This document shows, piece after piece, positions 24,001-33,565 of a stretch of DNA of 64,000 nt. Under the pieces are notes generated by a model. It ran no database searches, was not told where the DNA came from, and saw only the letters and a list, made by a program, of their open reading frames with translations. The position numbers and the translations under genes are program-made. The stretch is taken from assembly GCA_000729835.1 (NCBI GenBank), contig JFHB01000030.1:180861-244860 (forward strand). The letters run 5' to 3'. This DNA comes from Atkinsonella hypoxylon. Its lineage: Eukaryota > Ascomycota > Sordariomycetes > Hypocreales > Clavicipitaceae. How positions within the stretch are numbered: position 1 is the stretch's first letter; each line of letters opens with the position of its first letter.

Positions 24001-24465
24001 GGATTCAGCCCCGGGAATGGAAACGGATCGATCCGGAAAGCCACGTCAAGCTGCATTGGAGCTCAAAACCGGCAGGGCACAACAAGTGGTTCAAGCGTAG
24101 TTGAAGTTAGCGTGGAACAGCTCGCACTGCAACCTGTATGAATGTCGAACGTCTTTTCGAAAAACCACTTCGGGCGTTTGCTCCCTTTCCAACCTCCGTT
24201 GTCGTTCCTGACCAATTTGCTGAATGTAGCGAATTTAATAGGCATCATCGGATTAGTTAGCTGTGCATCCCCTGCGGCCACATTATAGGTCAATCAACAG
24301 GTTCTCCATGGTTTCCAGGGGTTCCATCATTTTACTAATTCTATCGCTTATTTATGTCTGCGCCGTTGCGCGCAGAATCACAACTGGTTGTGGCACAGAT
24401 GTAGCTATTGTCAACCGTAATGCCTCTAAATTTCCTACGTACGTAATCCAACCAGCGAGCCCCGT

Positions 24466-24495
24466 CCCCATCCCCATCCCCATCCCCATCCCCAT
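24466..24495 (+). repeat. Hexanucleotide repeat (CCCCAT)5
   Basis: Five exact copies of CCCCAT lie 119 bases upstream of the lipoyl synthase start, in its leader or promoter. In the continuing open frame they would read as Pro-Ile repeats, which is not part of the enzyme. Confidence 0.9.
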
Positions 24496-24613
24496 GCCAA
24501 AAGCCATTGCAGGCTTACCGTTTCTCACATCACAACGTTGGACATACTGCAATTGCACCATCCTACCTCTACCTTGTAGGAGCGGTGCCTCGTTTGAAGA
24601 CACACCATACAGG

Positions 24614-25951
24614 ATGGCATCGATAGCCTCATCCCTTCGCAGAGCGCATGGTCCTGCCCGCAGAGCCATCGCAAGCCCTCCTTGTCTCACGAGAAGTTTC
24701 GCCACAGTGCCAACGCCGAACGACCCCAACACCCCAGCCAAGCCGAAGCGCAAGACGTATTTCAAAGACTCCGCCGTAGCACCCTTTTCCGACTTCATCG
24801 CTCCTTCATTGCCCACGCGAAGCCTCTCACCGTCAGAGGCATATTCGCTCCGAACCGCCCAAGTCGGACCGGCTGGCAAGAAAAAAACCATCACACGATT
24901 GCCCGAATGGCTGAAGACGCCGATCCCTTCCGGCAACGAGAACTTTAGAAAGATCAAGGCCGATTTGAGAGGGCTGGGCCTTCACACCGTCTGCGAGGAG
25001 GCACGATGCCCCAACATCTCAGAATGCTGGGGAGGTTCCGACAAGAGCGCCGCCACTGCTACCATTATGCTCATGGGCGATACCTGCACACGAGGGTGCC
25101 GCTTCTGCAGCGTCAAGACGAATCGAGCTCCTGGCCCGCTGGATCCTCACGAGCCGGAGAATACAGCCGAGGCCCTGGCTCGATGGGGTCTCGGCTATGT
25201 TGTCCTCACGAGCGTGGACCGTGATGACCTGCCCGATGGTGGTGCCAGGCATTTCGCCGAGACGATTCGCAAGATCAAGCAGAAGAGATCATCCCTGCTC
25301 GTCGAAGCACTGACGGGCGACTTCATGGGCGATCTGGATATGGTGAAGATTGTGGCGGAAAGCGGTCTCGACGTGTATGCTCACAATGTCGAGACGACCG
25401 AGGCTCTCACGCCTTATGTTCGCGATCGACGTGCCACTTTCCAGCAGAGCTTGAAGGTCCTGAAGCATGCCAAGCATATTCGTGGCAAAAAGGGCATCAT
25501 TACCAAGACTAGCATCATGCTGGGCTTGGGCGAGCAGGAACATGAAGTCATGGACGCCTTGAGACGTATGCAGTCCCCTCTTGCTTACATCTTTTTTTTT
25601 TTCCTTTTTTTTTTTTGTCTCTTCACACTTACTTACTTGAATTGAACAGAACTCCGAAGTGCAGATGTCGATATCGTGACCTTTGGCCAGTACATGCGTC
25701 CTACGAAGCGCCATCTGAAGGTCGACAAGTATGTCACCCCTGATGAGTTCGAGATGTGGCGACAGCGCGCCATGGACATGGGTTTCTTGTACTGTGCTAG
25801 TGGTCCCCTTGTGCGATCTTCATACAAGGCCGGTGAGGTGTTCATTGAGAATGTGCTGCGCAAGAGGGCTGGTGGGAAGGCGGCCGCTGATGCTGCGTCT
25901 AAGGATGCTACTATTGCTAAGGCCGTGGCTATGGACGCGGAGACTCGCTGA
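24614..25951 (+). CDS. LIP5: Lipoyl synthase, mitochondrial (417 aa)
   Basis: A radical-SAM enzyme that inserts two sulfur atoms into octanoyl groups on lipoyl-dependent mitochondrial enzymes. Exons 24614-25565 and 25650-25951; the intron begins GTATGC and ends CAG, and the join reads [16 protein letters not shown]. The start at [17 protein letters not shown] gives a basic mitochondrial presequence. The auxiliary 4Fe-4S cluster motif [12 protein letters not shown] (C127, C132, C138) and the radical-SAM motif CTRGCRFC (C158, C162, C165) are intact. The C-terminal RSSY serine ligand motif is also present ([10 protein letters not shown]). A C-terminal Ala/Lys-rich tail follows. It is convergent with the SPOUT methyltransferase gene. 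Every key residue of the family is present. Confidence 0.97.
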
Positions 25952-26330
25952 GTTGGGATGTTTTCCATGGCGCGGTTGTCTGCCGAGCTCTGTTTATTAG
26001 AGTTCCAGGTGTTACTTGGCATATATGGCGTTTGGGTCGGTTGTTTCAACGGCAGAGGGGTTGCGTGCGTGATGCCTTCAACAATGGCATCCTGTGGTGA
26101 CTATAGTATAGAATACTGTAAATGACATGTTATGCTCACATAGAAGTCATGAGGACGCGATATTCCGCGCCCACGTGTAATAAACAACTTGTCGTCACGG
26201 TCACGACACATTCTGTGACATATCATGGTCTCTTAGAGTGGGGAAAAAGGATTCATCGTTATTGCATTCAGTTTCTTTTCTTTTTCTCATTAAGGGTGTC
26301 ACATATACCTATGCACTTGTTAATCAAGCA
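25952..26330. other. Convergent 3' intergenic
   Basis: 379 bases between two converging genes, presumably both 3' UTRs. I see nothing else in it. Confidence 0.5.
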
Positions 26331-27489
26331 TCAACTGAAACTCCAAAGTCCTCTCAGCGCTGTAAGAGCAATAAACAGGGCTTCCTCCGTTCTGATCGTC
26401 CTGCTGCCTTGGTTCGGCAGCACATTGATCCAATGATCAAACAACTCCTTGGTCTTGGGCCCCTGAATGTCCATCTTGGCCAGCTCTTCGTCGTTCATGG
26501 CCGCGAATTCTAGTCCTCTCGGTCCACCGAACACTATTAGCAAATGCTTAAAGTTGGCCTGTTTGGAAGGAGAGAACGCCTTGCTGACAGGGAACCCCCT
26601 TTCCGATGTTCCAATGCTCATGTCATAGCCATTCTCGTAGGGGCTCTCGGTAAATACGGATGATAAGGAGCCGCATTTGCGGACGGTGTAGCCCCAATAG
26701 TAGCCGCCTTCTGTCCTGGGAGCCTGCGGATCAACACACTCGGGGTGTTGGGACTGGTCTTCGGGGAAGAACAGCGTGACTCTGGTCTTGGGCGGAATGT
26801 CTTCTTTAATTTCCACGGGCTCGTCAAGCCCGACCTCGACTAGGGTGCCCTTGCCCGTGCTCGTCTTCCCGGAAACAGTTACGCCTTCGCGGTACGCGAT
26901 CCACTCCTTTGGGTTAGGATGATGCGGCATGTCTAGACTGGGTAGAAGTGCCGTCATCCGCAAATTGGGGTGTAATGGGAAGAGAGTCTTGCGCATGAAC
27001 GGCGGTGCTTCGAGGAATGATAGGATGTGGGTGAGGAAGTGGCATGGGTCGGTGTCGCCGGTGTAGCCGGTGGTATCGGTCTGTCGAGGCCGAGACGAGG
27101 GCGGTGAATCGTCAAACACGACTACTTCATCGACGGAAAAGACGGCGAGGGCGCGGGCAATCCGGCCGGGGGCCGTCATTCGCTGGTCTGCTGTGGCCAG
27201 GCTGGTGTTACTCGTCAGCATGAGCATAACTCCCATGCTAGGTTTGCGAAAAGGCAGTCACGGGAGACACCAACTTTGTGAGAATGCTGCTAGGTATCGC
27301 AACCGATACTGTCCAATCTCGTCCACCTTCTAACGGTGTGAACGTCGCTGAGGGCTTGAACGAGGCTCTATCTTGTGAGCCATTGTGGGCAGTCTTTCGC
27401 TTCTATACTTGGTATTAGCTTCTATACTTGGTAAAAAGGGTATATGTTGCTTTAAAGCTTGCCTTGTTCTTACGCTCGTGGTAGGACAT
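26331..27489 (-). CDS. SPOUT-fold RNA methyltransferase, C9orf114/SPOUT1 type (341 aa)
   Basis: A member of the DUF171 family of SPOUT methyltransferases, related to human SPOUT1 and yeast Upa1/Upa2. Proposed exons are 27463-27489, 27275-27402 and 26331-27201. Together they give an N-terminus MSYHERKNKKRKTAHNG, then GGRDWTVSVAIPSSILTN, then APGRIARALAVFSVDEVVVFDD. The C-terminal SPOUT core follows, with the cofactor-binding knot segments (LLIVFGGPRGLEFA and FDHWINVLPNQGSRTIRTEEAL). The middle carries the OB-like insertion (REGVTVSGKTSTGKG). Intron 2 has a GTTGGT donor and a CTGAC branch site. Intron 1 (27403-27462) fits only as GC-AG. The family is firm; the first exon is inferred. The substrate is not assigned. 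Confidence 0.88.
27399..27433. repeat. 19-bp tandem duplication over a 3' splice site
   Basis: Two exact copies of GCTTCTATACTTGGTA (27399-27414 and 27418-27433) are spaced by TTA. On the coding (minus) strand each copy contains the CAAGTATAG acceptor of SPOUT gene intron 1, and the spacer contributes the likely branch site GCTAATA. Confidence 0.85.
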
Positions 27490-28703
27490 GGTGCTTAATG
27501 TTGCTCTGTGCCGTGAAAATGGTTGAACTACACTAGCCGGCAAGAAGCTTCTACTCAACATCTAGAAAAGTTGATGGCGAAAGTGGAATACGTCCGGCAG
27601 TATAGAGGCCCACTTCTGCCACCGCCTTCTCTAACCAGAAACACTCCAAAAAGATTCGTCGGTCAGCTTTGACGATATAACCGCTTGATATAGTTCAACA
27701 TGATGGCGCGCATCAGAGCTTTAGAAAACGCAGCATGAAAAGAGCCATGAATGAGGTGCTTATCTACGGTAACATGGTGAGCCCCTGCTTTCGCAGATAA
27801 CTTTTTCGCGAACTAGAACACGAGTGCCCATTTGTTTTCGTGACCTGGACTTCGTATCAACAACCAACAAAACCTGCTTATAGCAAGTGTTTCGTAGATT
27901 AAACACTGAAGATCCAGCCTAATTAAGCCGCAGTCTGCACACATAAGATACTTAATAGCCCTATTCATTAATAGCATCTTCAGTTCTGTGGCGGCTTATA
28001 AGTCAATGGGGCTTCATCAGTGGGATTAAACACTCGAATATATTACGACTTTCACTGCTGCAAAAGCGTATTGATTGGCATCAATTGTGTGTGACCAATC
28101 ACACTTAGATTAAGCTTAGGTATAAGGAACTTTGCCACATGGCATGAACCCTTGTGTGGTATTCGCGAGGACTTGGGCCGTTTCTATTAATATGGAAGAG
28201 TTTCATCAATGGCGAGAGGTTCGGAATTGGGTCACCGATGAAGAGACCCAATAAGGCCACCTTGCTGAATTCATCGGGGATTGGCAAAAGTAGCGCAGAT
28301 AGGAGCATAGAGCAGGGAGCCATACTCCGAATAACAACGATCATTGTCAGGCCACTTTGCTCATCTTGCCGTTGCTTAATCAGCGCCTCTTCTGGATCTC
28401 GGGCGAGAATAAGAAAGACGAAAACTCAAAGTTCGAAATTGACCGGTAAGGATGGACGGTTTTTCTCGAATTCGATCAAACAGTTTCCTACCAAACACAG
28501 TTTGCGTATGAGACAAGGTGTCTGGTTAGTTAATTGTAACCGAAGGAATGCGTCACGCGGCTGGGGGCCCTTCAGTCCGTCAGAGTGGGGCGGGGCACGA
28601 GTAGACCGAGTAGACGTTCTCTGGCAACTTTCGTCTCTCAAAGCATCATCACCCATCGAGCTCATATCGCAAACTCGCCTTGTTGGCCAAGAATCGTCGT
28701 ATA
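27490..28703. other. Divergent promoter region, about 1.2 kb
   Basis: Lies between the starts of the SPOUT gene and the thioredoxin-like gene. A 188-codon open frame at 28154-28720 (plus) has no family motifs and overlaps the thioredoxin start in another frame, so I treat it as chance. Nothing else is recognised. Confidence 0.5.
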
Positions 28704-29493
28704 ATGAGTGGTCTCATTGACATCAAGTCGCCCTCGGAATGGCAGTCTCTTCTCTCCGGTACAACTGTTGTTGTCGCTGACTGTTCGCATATTCCCCATG
28801 CCGCAACAATGCGCAGCGCTCATCAGCTAACCTGAGAGATTCAGTTTATGCCGACTGGTGCGGCCCTTGCAGGCAGATTGCGCCCATATTTCAGGGCCTT
28901 GCCAAGAAATATTCTTCACCGAAAAAGGTCGCTTTTGCCAAGGTCAATGTCGACTCTCAGCCCGAAATAGCTCAGCAGAATAAAGTATCCGCAATGCCAA
29001 CATTCAAGATCTTCCAGAATGGATCTTGCATCCAGACTATCCAAGGAGCAGATCCTACAGCTCTCTCTCAGGCTGTTGCGAAGGCTGTTTTACTTGCTGG
29101 TGCTGGTAAATCGCCAGAGGCTGTGTTCAAGACGCCGGGCAGGACTCTTGGAGGAGAACGTGGTGCTGCATCACGGTCCGGATTTCAGTTCGACAAGCTG
29201 CTCCCCATGTTGATTTCTTTTATTGGATTATATCTCGTATCTTTTTTCTCGGTGAGTGAATGAATGAGCGGATGATTCTGGAGAAAAGACGTACATGGTA
29301 ACAAGCGACATAGTTTGATGGTCAAAAGGCCGCCGAGCAATCCCAATTCAACATCCACAATGTGCAGCAGAGACAATCAGCAACGGCACGTGCTTCAAAT
29401 TCAGCCTCAGGATCTGGGCCTGGTGTGAGGCCCTCGGGGAGTTCGGCTCGTCCCCAGCAGAGAGCTGCGTTCAAGACTTTGGCAGACTTGTAG
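28704..29493 (+). CDS. Thioredoxin-like protein with hydrophobic segment (221 aa)
   Basis: Exons 28704-28782, 28845-29251 and 29314-29493. Intron 1 has a GCTAAC branch site and intron 2 a GTGAGT donor. The N-terminal thioredoxin domain (about 1-110) keeps the redox active site ADWCGPC (C32, C35) and the cis-proline segment SAMPTF. It is followed by a linker and the hydrophobic stretch LLPMLISFIGLYLVSFFS (about residues 145-165), then a Gln/Ser-rich tail. Thiol-disulfide reductase activity follows from the family. The hydrophobic stretch suggests membrane association, which is inference. The redox site is intact. The product is longer than the roughly 105 residues of a cytosolic thioredoxin, so it is not the housekeeping form. 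Confidence 0.88.
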
Positions 29494-30109
29494 AACCACA
29501 TTCACGAAAACAAAAGCATACATCTCTCAGAACTCGACTTTCAACGCGTTTACCATAGATGGATATTGGGTTTTGATTATCCACTCTTCTAATGTCTAAC
29601 TACTCTTTGGAAGTCGTCCCAATGTGTCGTTCCATGTTGACGGGAGAAAAACATGCCCCACGGCGCCCCCTTTTTTGATGCAAATTATGCAAACTCCTTA
29701 GGAGTCAATGTCACATGAGGCTATATCTTCAGTCACTTTCAGCTTGTACATAGCTGAGCGACGACGAAAGAATCCAAAGTAGTACGTAGGCACATCGGGC
29801 CGATCGTTTTCTAGTAGACATACAAAGACAGCGTATTTAGGATCACGAAATTTGATCACTTGTAATTGATGATTTTTGTTGAAACTGAATCTTTGTTTTT
29901 TATTTCAGAGATGCAAACACCTTGATCTTGGTCGCAACTAACAATAGGCTCACAGTTGACCTTGCGTAAAGGACTATCTCTCTACCAATCATTGCCACCA
30001 AATTACCAAGTATTGCGGTCACGTGAGTCGTGACCCGAAAAATTTCATGGACTTTAGACCCCGGCCATTTTCAGCATACCATCCAATCCGATCTACACAA
30101 TGTTGTAAA
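29494..30109. other. Intergenic, about 0.6 kb
   Basis: The thioredoxin 3' UTR and RSM22 promoter. AT-rich and without visible ORF or repeat of note. Confidence 0.5.
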
Positions 30110-32563
30110 ATGTTGTCTCTAAGAGGCATACAACATGCCTGTAAAAGAGGTAGTTTACCCTCGGCACACTACAGATACCATTATGTAGCCTACTCTGGTA
30201 TCGGAAGCCAGCGCTGTATTGGCAACTACGAAAAGAAAGCGAGCAGCGATGGCAGTAGACGCGCTCTGTCGACTTCTTGTCCTCTTCGAGAGAATGCCGC
30301 CGCCGAACCCCAAACACCTTCTGCAGAATACATCGAAAAGGTCGTGCGTGACGCCAAACAACGATTTCGGGATACTTTACCAAGAGGCTACCTGAACAAC
30401 CAAGAGTATGCGCTTTACGAACGTCTATATGGACCGCCACTGCGAGAGACCCTGCCAGAAGATGTTGGCATTCCCTCTCATTCTGACATTGACGCCGATC
30501 GTTCGCGTCCTCGTGATGAAAGCACCTTGCTACGACAGTTAGAGGGTGGAGAGTTTGAGGAAGTGATCTATCAAACTGGGAAATTAGGGAACGAGTCGAG
30601 TTTTGTGGGAGATGTCGATGAATCAGAAGAAACAATTCATGAAGTTCTCGAAAAGGCTCCAGGTTATGTGGACGTTGTAGCGAGAAGTCGGAGAGAGCAC
30701 GAAGCACTACAAAGGCTGGCGCAAGATTTCCAAAGGGCACAGAGAACGACCAATCAAACCGAGGACGAGTCAGTAACAGCTGAAGATGAAGTTATGGAAA
30801 CAGAGGAGCAGTCTGACTGGCCTCCTGAAGAAGCAGACGGACTGGTGGAGAGAGAACTCGGCGAAACTCGACGATTTCACCGGTATACGCTCGAAGGAAG
30901 ATTTCATGGCAGCCCTGTGGAGATCGCTTTGCCCCGCGAGGAGTTTATTGCCCCTATTCGAGAACTGCTTGAGCGAACACACATGAAACATGTCAAGAAA
31001 GCAGCCGAGGCAGCTTTTGGCGGTCGCGGCCTGCCGACATCCCCGTCAACACTCGAAGGGATGAAGAATGGCAGAATGGGAGGTGTCGGGCTTCCACCCG
31101 ACCAACGACACATGACGGAAATTGAAGCAGATGCGTTCCTAGCGGGTTATCTACCTCCTGCGTATGCATCGATTGCATCGATTCTGAAAGAAGTGCGAAA
31201 GCGAGTCGGCAGCGACTGGATTCAATCAAGGTTGAAGGAAGGCACAGACGGTGGTCTAAGCGTATTAGATGCCGGCGCGGGAGGCGCTGGACTAGTGGCG
31301 TGGGAACAGATTGCTTATGCCGAGTGGGAATTACTGAAGGACAGAGAAGAAGTCAAGGGACCGCTGCCGATGGGGAAAAAGACGGTAATAGCTGCTTCAG
31401 ATCGACTAAGGCATCGACTCAAGAGTTTCCTCCAAAACACGACATTTCTTCCTCGGCTGCCCGACTATGAACACTCGGGCGAGATGCAGGGCGACCATCT
31501 TGATGCGGGCTCAAAGCCGCAAGCTCGGAAGAGCTTCGACCTTATCATTGCGTCTCACTTGTTTGTGAAAGAAAAACAAGATCATTACCGGCAAGCGATT
31601 CTTAACAACCTCTGGAGCTTGTTGAACAAAGACGGTGGCGTGTTGATCATAATTGAGAAAGCTCATCCTCGAGGCTTTGAGGCCGTGGCACATGTTCGAG
31701 ATACTCTTTTACATCAGTTCCTCCTCCCGCAGGGGGGTGAACAGAGAGCCAGTCTCGAGGAGTTCAACCCGGCCTATCATCGTGAATTAGAGCAGGGCCA
31801 TATAATTGCGCCCTGCTCTAATCACGGGGCATGTCCGATGTACAGGGAGGCTGGCAAGAGCAAAGGTCGGAAGGACTATTGTCATTTCAGTCAACGCTTC
31901 GTACAGCCACAATTCTATGCACAGATGCTTGGTAAACAAGCCAGCAACCAGGGCGAGGTTGAATTTAGCTACATTGCCATCCGCAGAGGACTACCGAAAA
32001 ATGGCACATTGACAGGCAAGGAGGCTACAGTGCAAGCCTTTCACGGATATGAACATGCTGACCAAGCTCCCGATATGCAAACGCTGCCACGGCTAGTTCT
32101 CCCGCCATTGAAACGTAAAGGCCATGTCACCTTGGATCTGTGTACGCCTGAAGGCAAGATCGAGCGCTGGACAGTACCCAAGAGTTACAGCAAGCTAGCC
32201 TACCACGACGCCAGGAAATCACGATGGGGTGATCTGTGGGCAATGGGCGCAAAGACTAGGGTGTTGCGCAATATCAGAGCAGGTAGCGGGCCTGACGACG
32301 GTGGAAAGCGAGCGGCCGCTGCCGGGGGTAAGAAGCCGCGCAAGGTTGAGATATCCATGGACGGAGGGCGGCTTTCGGCGAACGAGAAGAACACAGTACG
32401 CGAGAGGAGGCCGAAGAGCAAGGCTGCCAAGCAGAGAGATCTTATGCAAGAGCTATTTGATGCGGAAGCCAGGGAAGAAGCAGCCCTGGAGCGGGAACTA
32501 GACGAAGAGGCGGAAGCGGAGTTGGAGGAGCTGGATAAGACAGATGGACGGTTTCAACGGTAG
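30110..32563 (+). CDS. RSM22: Mitochondrial ribosome assembly factor Rsm22 (817 aa)
   Basis: A methyltransferase-like protein (METTL17 family) required for mitochondrial small ribosomal subunit assembly. The ATG at 30110 gives a mitochondrial-type N-terminus (MLSLRGIQHACKRGS). The open frame runs 29 codons further up without family features. The Rossmann-like region includes VLDAGAGGAGLVAWEQ. The signature cysteine set is visible: C569, C575 (CSNHGACPM), C591 (KDYCHFSQR) and C678 (LDLCTPEG). These positions correspond to the four ligands described for an Fe-S cluster in this family. A long acidic N-terminal region and a basic/acidic C-terminal tail flank the domain. It is intronless. Whether it keeps methyltransferase activity cannot be told from sequence. 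Confidence 0.93.
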   Translation: MLSLRGIQHACKRGSLPSAHYRYHYVAYSGIGSQRCIGNYEKKASSDGSRRALSTSCPLRENAAAEPQTPSAEYIEKVVRDAKQRFRDTLPRGYLNNQEYALYERLYGPPLRETLPEDVGIPSHSDIDADRSRPRDESTLLRQLEGGEFEEVIYQTGKLGNESSFVGDVDESEETIHEVLEKAPGYVDVVARSRREHEALQRLAQDFQRAQRTTNQTEDESVTAEDEVMETEEQSDWPPEEADGLVERELGETRRFHRYTLEGRFHGSPVEIALPREEFIAPIRELLERTHMKHVKKAAEAAFGGRGLPTSPSTLEGMKNGRMGGVGLPPDQRHMTEIEADAFLAGYLPPAYASIASILKEVRKRVGSDWIQSRLKEGTDGGLSVLDAGAGGAGLVAWEQIAYAEWELLKDREEVKGPLPMGKKTVIAASDRLRHRLKSFLQNTTFLPRLPDYEHSGEMQGDHLDAGSKPQARKSFDLIIASHLFVKEKQDHYRQAILNNLWSLLNKDGGVLIIIEKAHPRGFEAVAHVRDTLLHQFLLPQGGEQRASLEEFNPAYHRELEQGHIIAPCSNHGACPMYREAGKSKGRKDYCHFSQRFVQPQFYAQMLGKQASNQGEVEFSYIAIRRGLPKNGTLTGKEATVQAFHGYEHADQAPDMQTLPRLVLPPLKRKGHVTLDLCTPEGKIERWTVPKSYSKLAYHDARKSRWGDLWAMGAKTRVLRNIRAGSGPDDGGKRAAAAGGKKPRKVEISMDGGRLSANEKNTVRERRPKSKAAKQRDLMQELFDAEAREEAALERELDEEAEAELEELDKTDGRFQR

Positions 32564-33565
32564 AGATTGTGCAATTTGTAACAACACATGTACAAAAGAA
32601 GGGATAAGTCGAGGCACAAGTATAGTTTTGTGCCCACGGCGGCTGTACCATAAAGACGTAGCATGTAGGATTCTATCTCGATAGATGACCTGGACGAAGC
32701 CATTGAGGCATAATCTCAAAAGGTGAATACCTGACAGAGCACATTGGAACACTTTGCATCTTGGTGTCTAAGCAGAAGTACATGGCAGCTCATGACGCCC
32801 AGTCTGCATCCATGTTATATCTAAGCACAATTCAAGTCACCAAGCAGCAGAACTCGTCAAGGGGTGGGCCAGGGGAATTCTCCTCGAGTAGCACAAACGC
32901 ACAATCCAGTTTCGCTATATTGAAGGGAACCAAGTGACCAGCCCATCGTTCCTCAGAGCGAAGCACAAAAAAAACACCAGCCAAGCCCTCAAAGGCCTGC
33001 AGCATCGCCAAGAACAAGAACAAGGAAGCCGCGGAGATGCACCTGCCAAGTTGGGCGAAGATAAACCGAGATAAAAGAACGACAAGCGACGACCCGGCCG
33101 ATAAGCCAGGTGGCTTACAGCACGATTGGTCCGATAGCGCGCCCCGTTTTCTGCCACCAAATGGCGTCAGTTCGGCGCTTGGCAACGGTTGCGCATGCGG
33201 ATCATGGCGTGAAGCTTAGATTCGGCGTGATGGCGTGCTCGGGTCGTCGGGAGGGAAAAAAAAAAAAAAAAATCTTTTCTTGCCACGGGTCGGTGTTTGG
33301 CTTGGTAATATGTTCGGGTTAGGTAGTGACTGAGTGCGTCGGTGGAACGGATTGCAACTCTGTTCAATCTACGCATCGTGCGAAAGAAAACGAGGAAGTA
33401 GAGAAGGAAGGTGAGAGAAAACAAGAAAACAAGAAAAGAAGAAAAAAGAAAAAGAAAAAAGAGAAGAAAAGAAAGAGAAAGGAGAAAGAAACATCACAGC
33501 CTCCCACAAGCGACGAAATCCCCCCAAGGGCCACGGGCCAACATCACCACCGCCATCCCGTCACG
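32564..33565. other. Intergenic and purine-rich leader, about 1 kb
   Basis: The last part (about 33382-33492) is almost pure A and G on the plus strand, directly upstream of MET1, and stays open in the MET1 frame as Lys/Glu codons. A 17-base A run lies at about 33255-33271. No gene recognised. Confidence 0.5.

Larger units (their letters stand above)
22608..24613. other. Intergenic with decayed kinase, about 2 kb
   Basis: Holds the upstream region of the GPHR gene, including overlapping TACTCCGTA copies at 22926-22934 and 22933-22941, the kinase pseudogene at about 23398-24000, and the leader of the lipoyl synthase gene. The last 350 bases before the lipoyl synthase ATG stay open in the same frame but show no family similarity. 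Confidence 0.5.

Noticed and set aside
28154..28720. 188-codon plus-strand frame before the thioredoxin-like gene
   Set aside because: Overlaps the thioredoxin start in another frame and resembles random translation.
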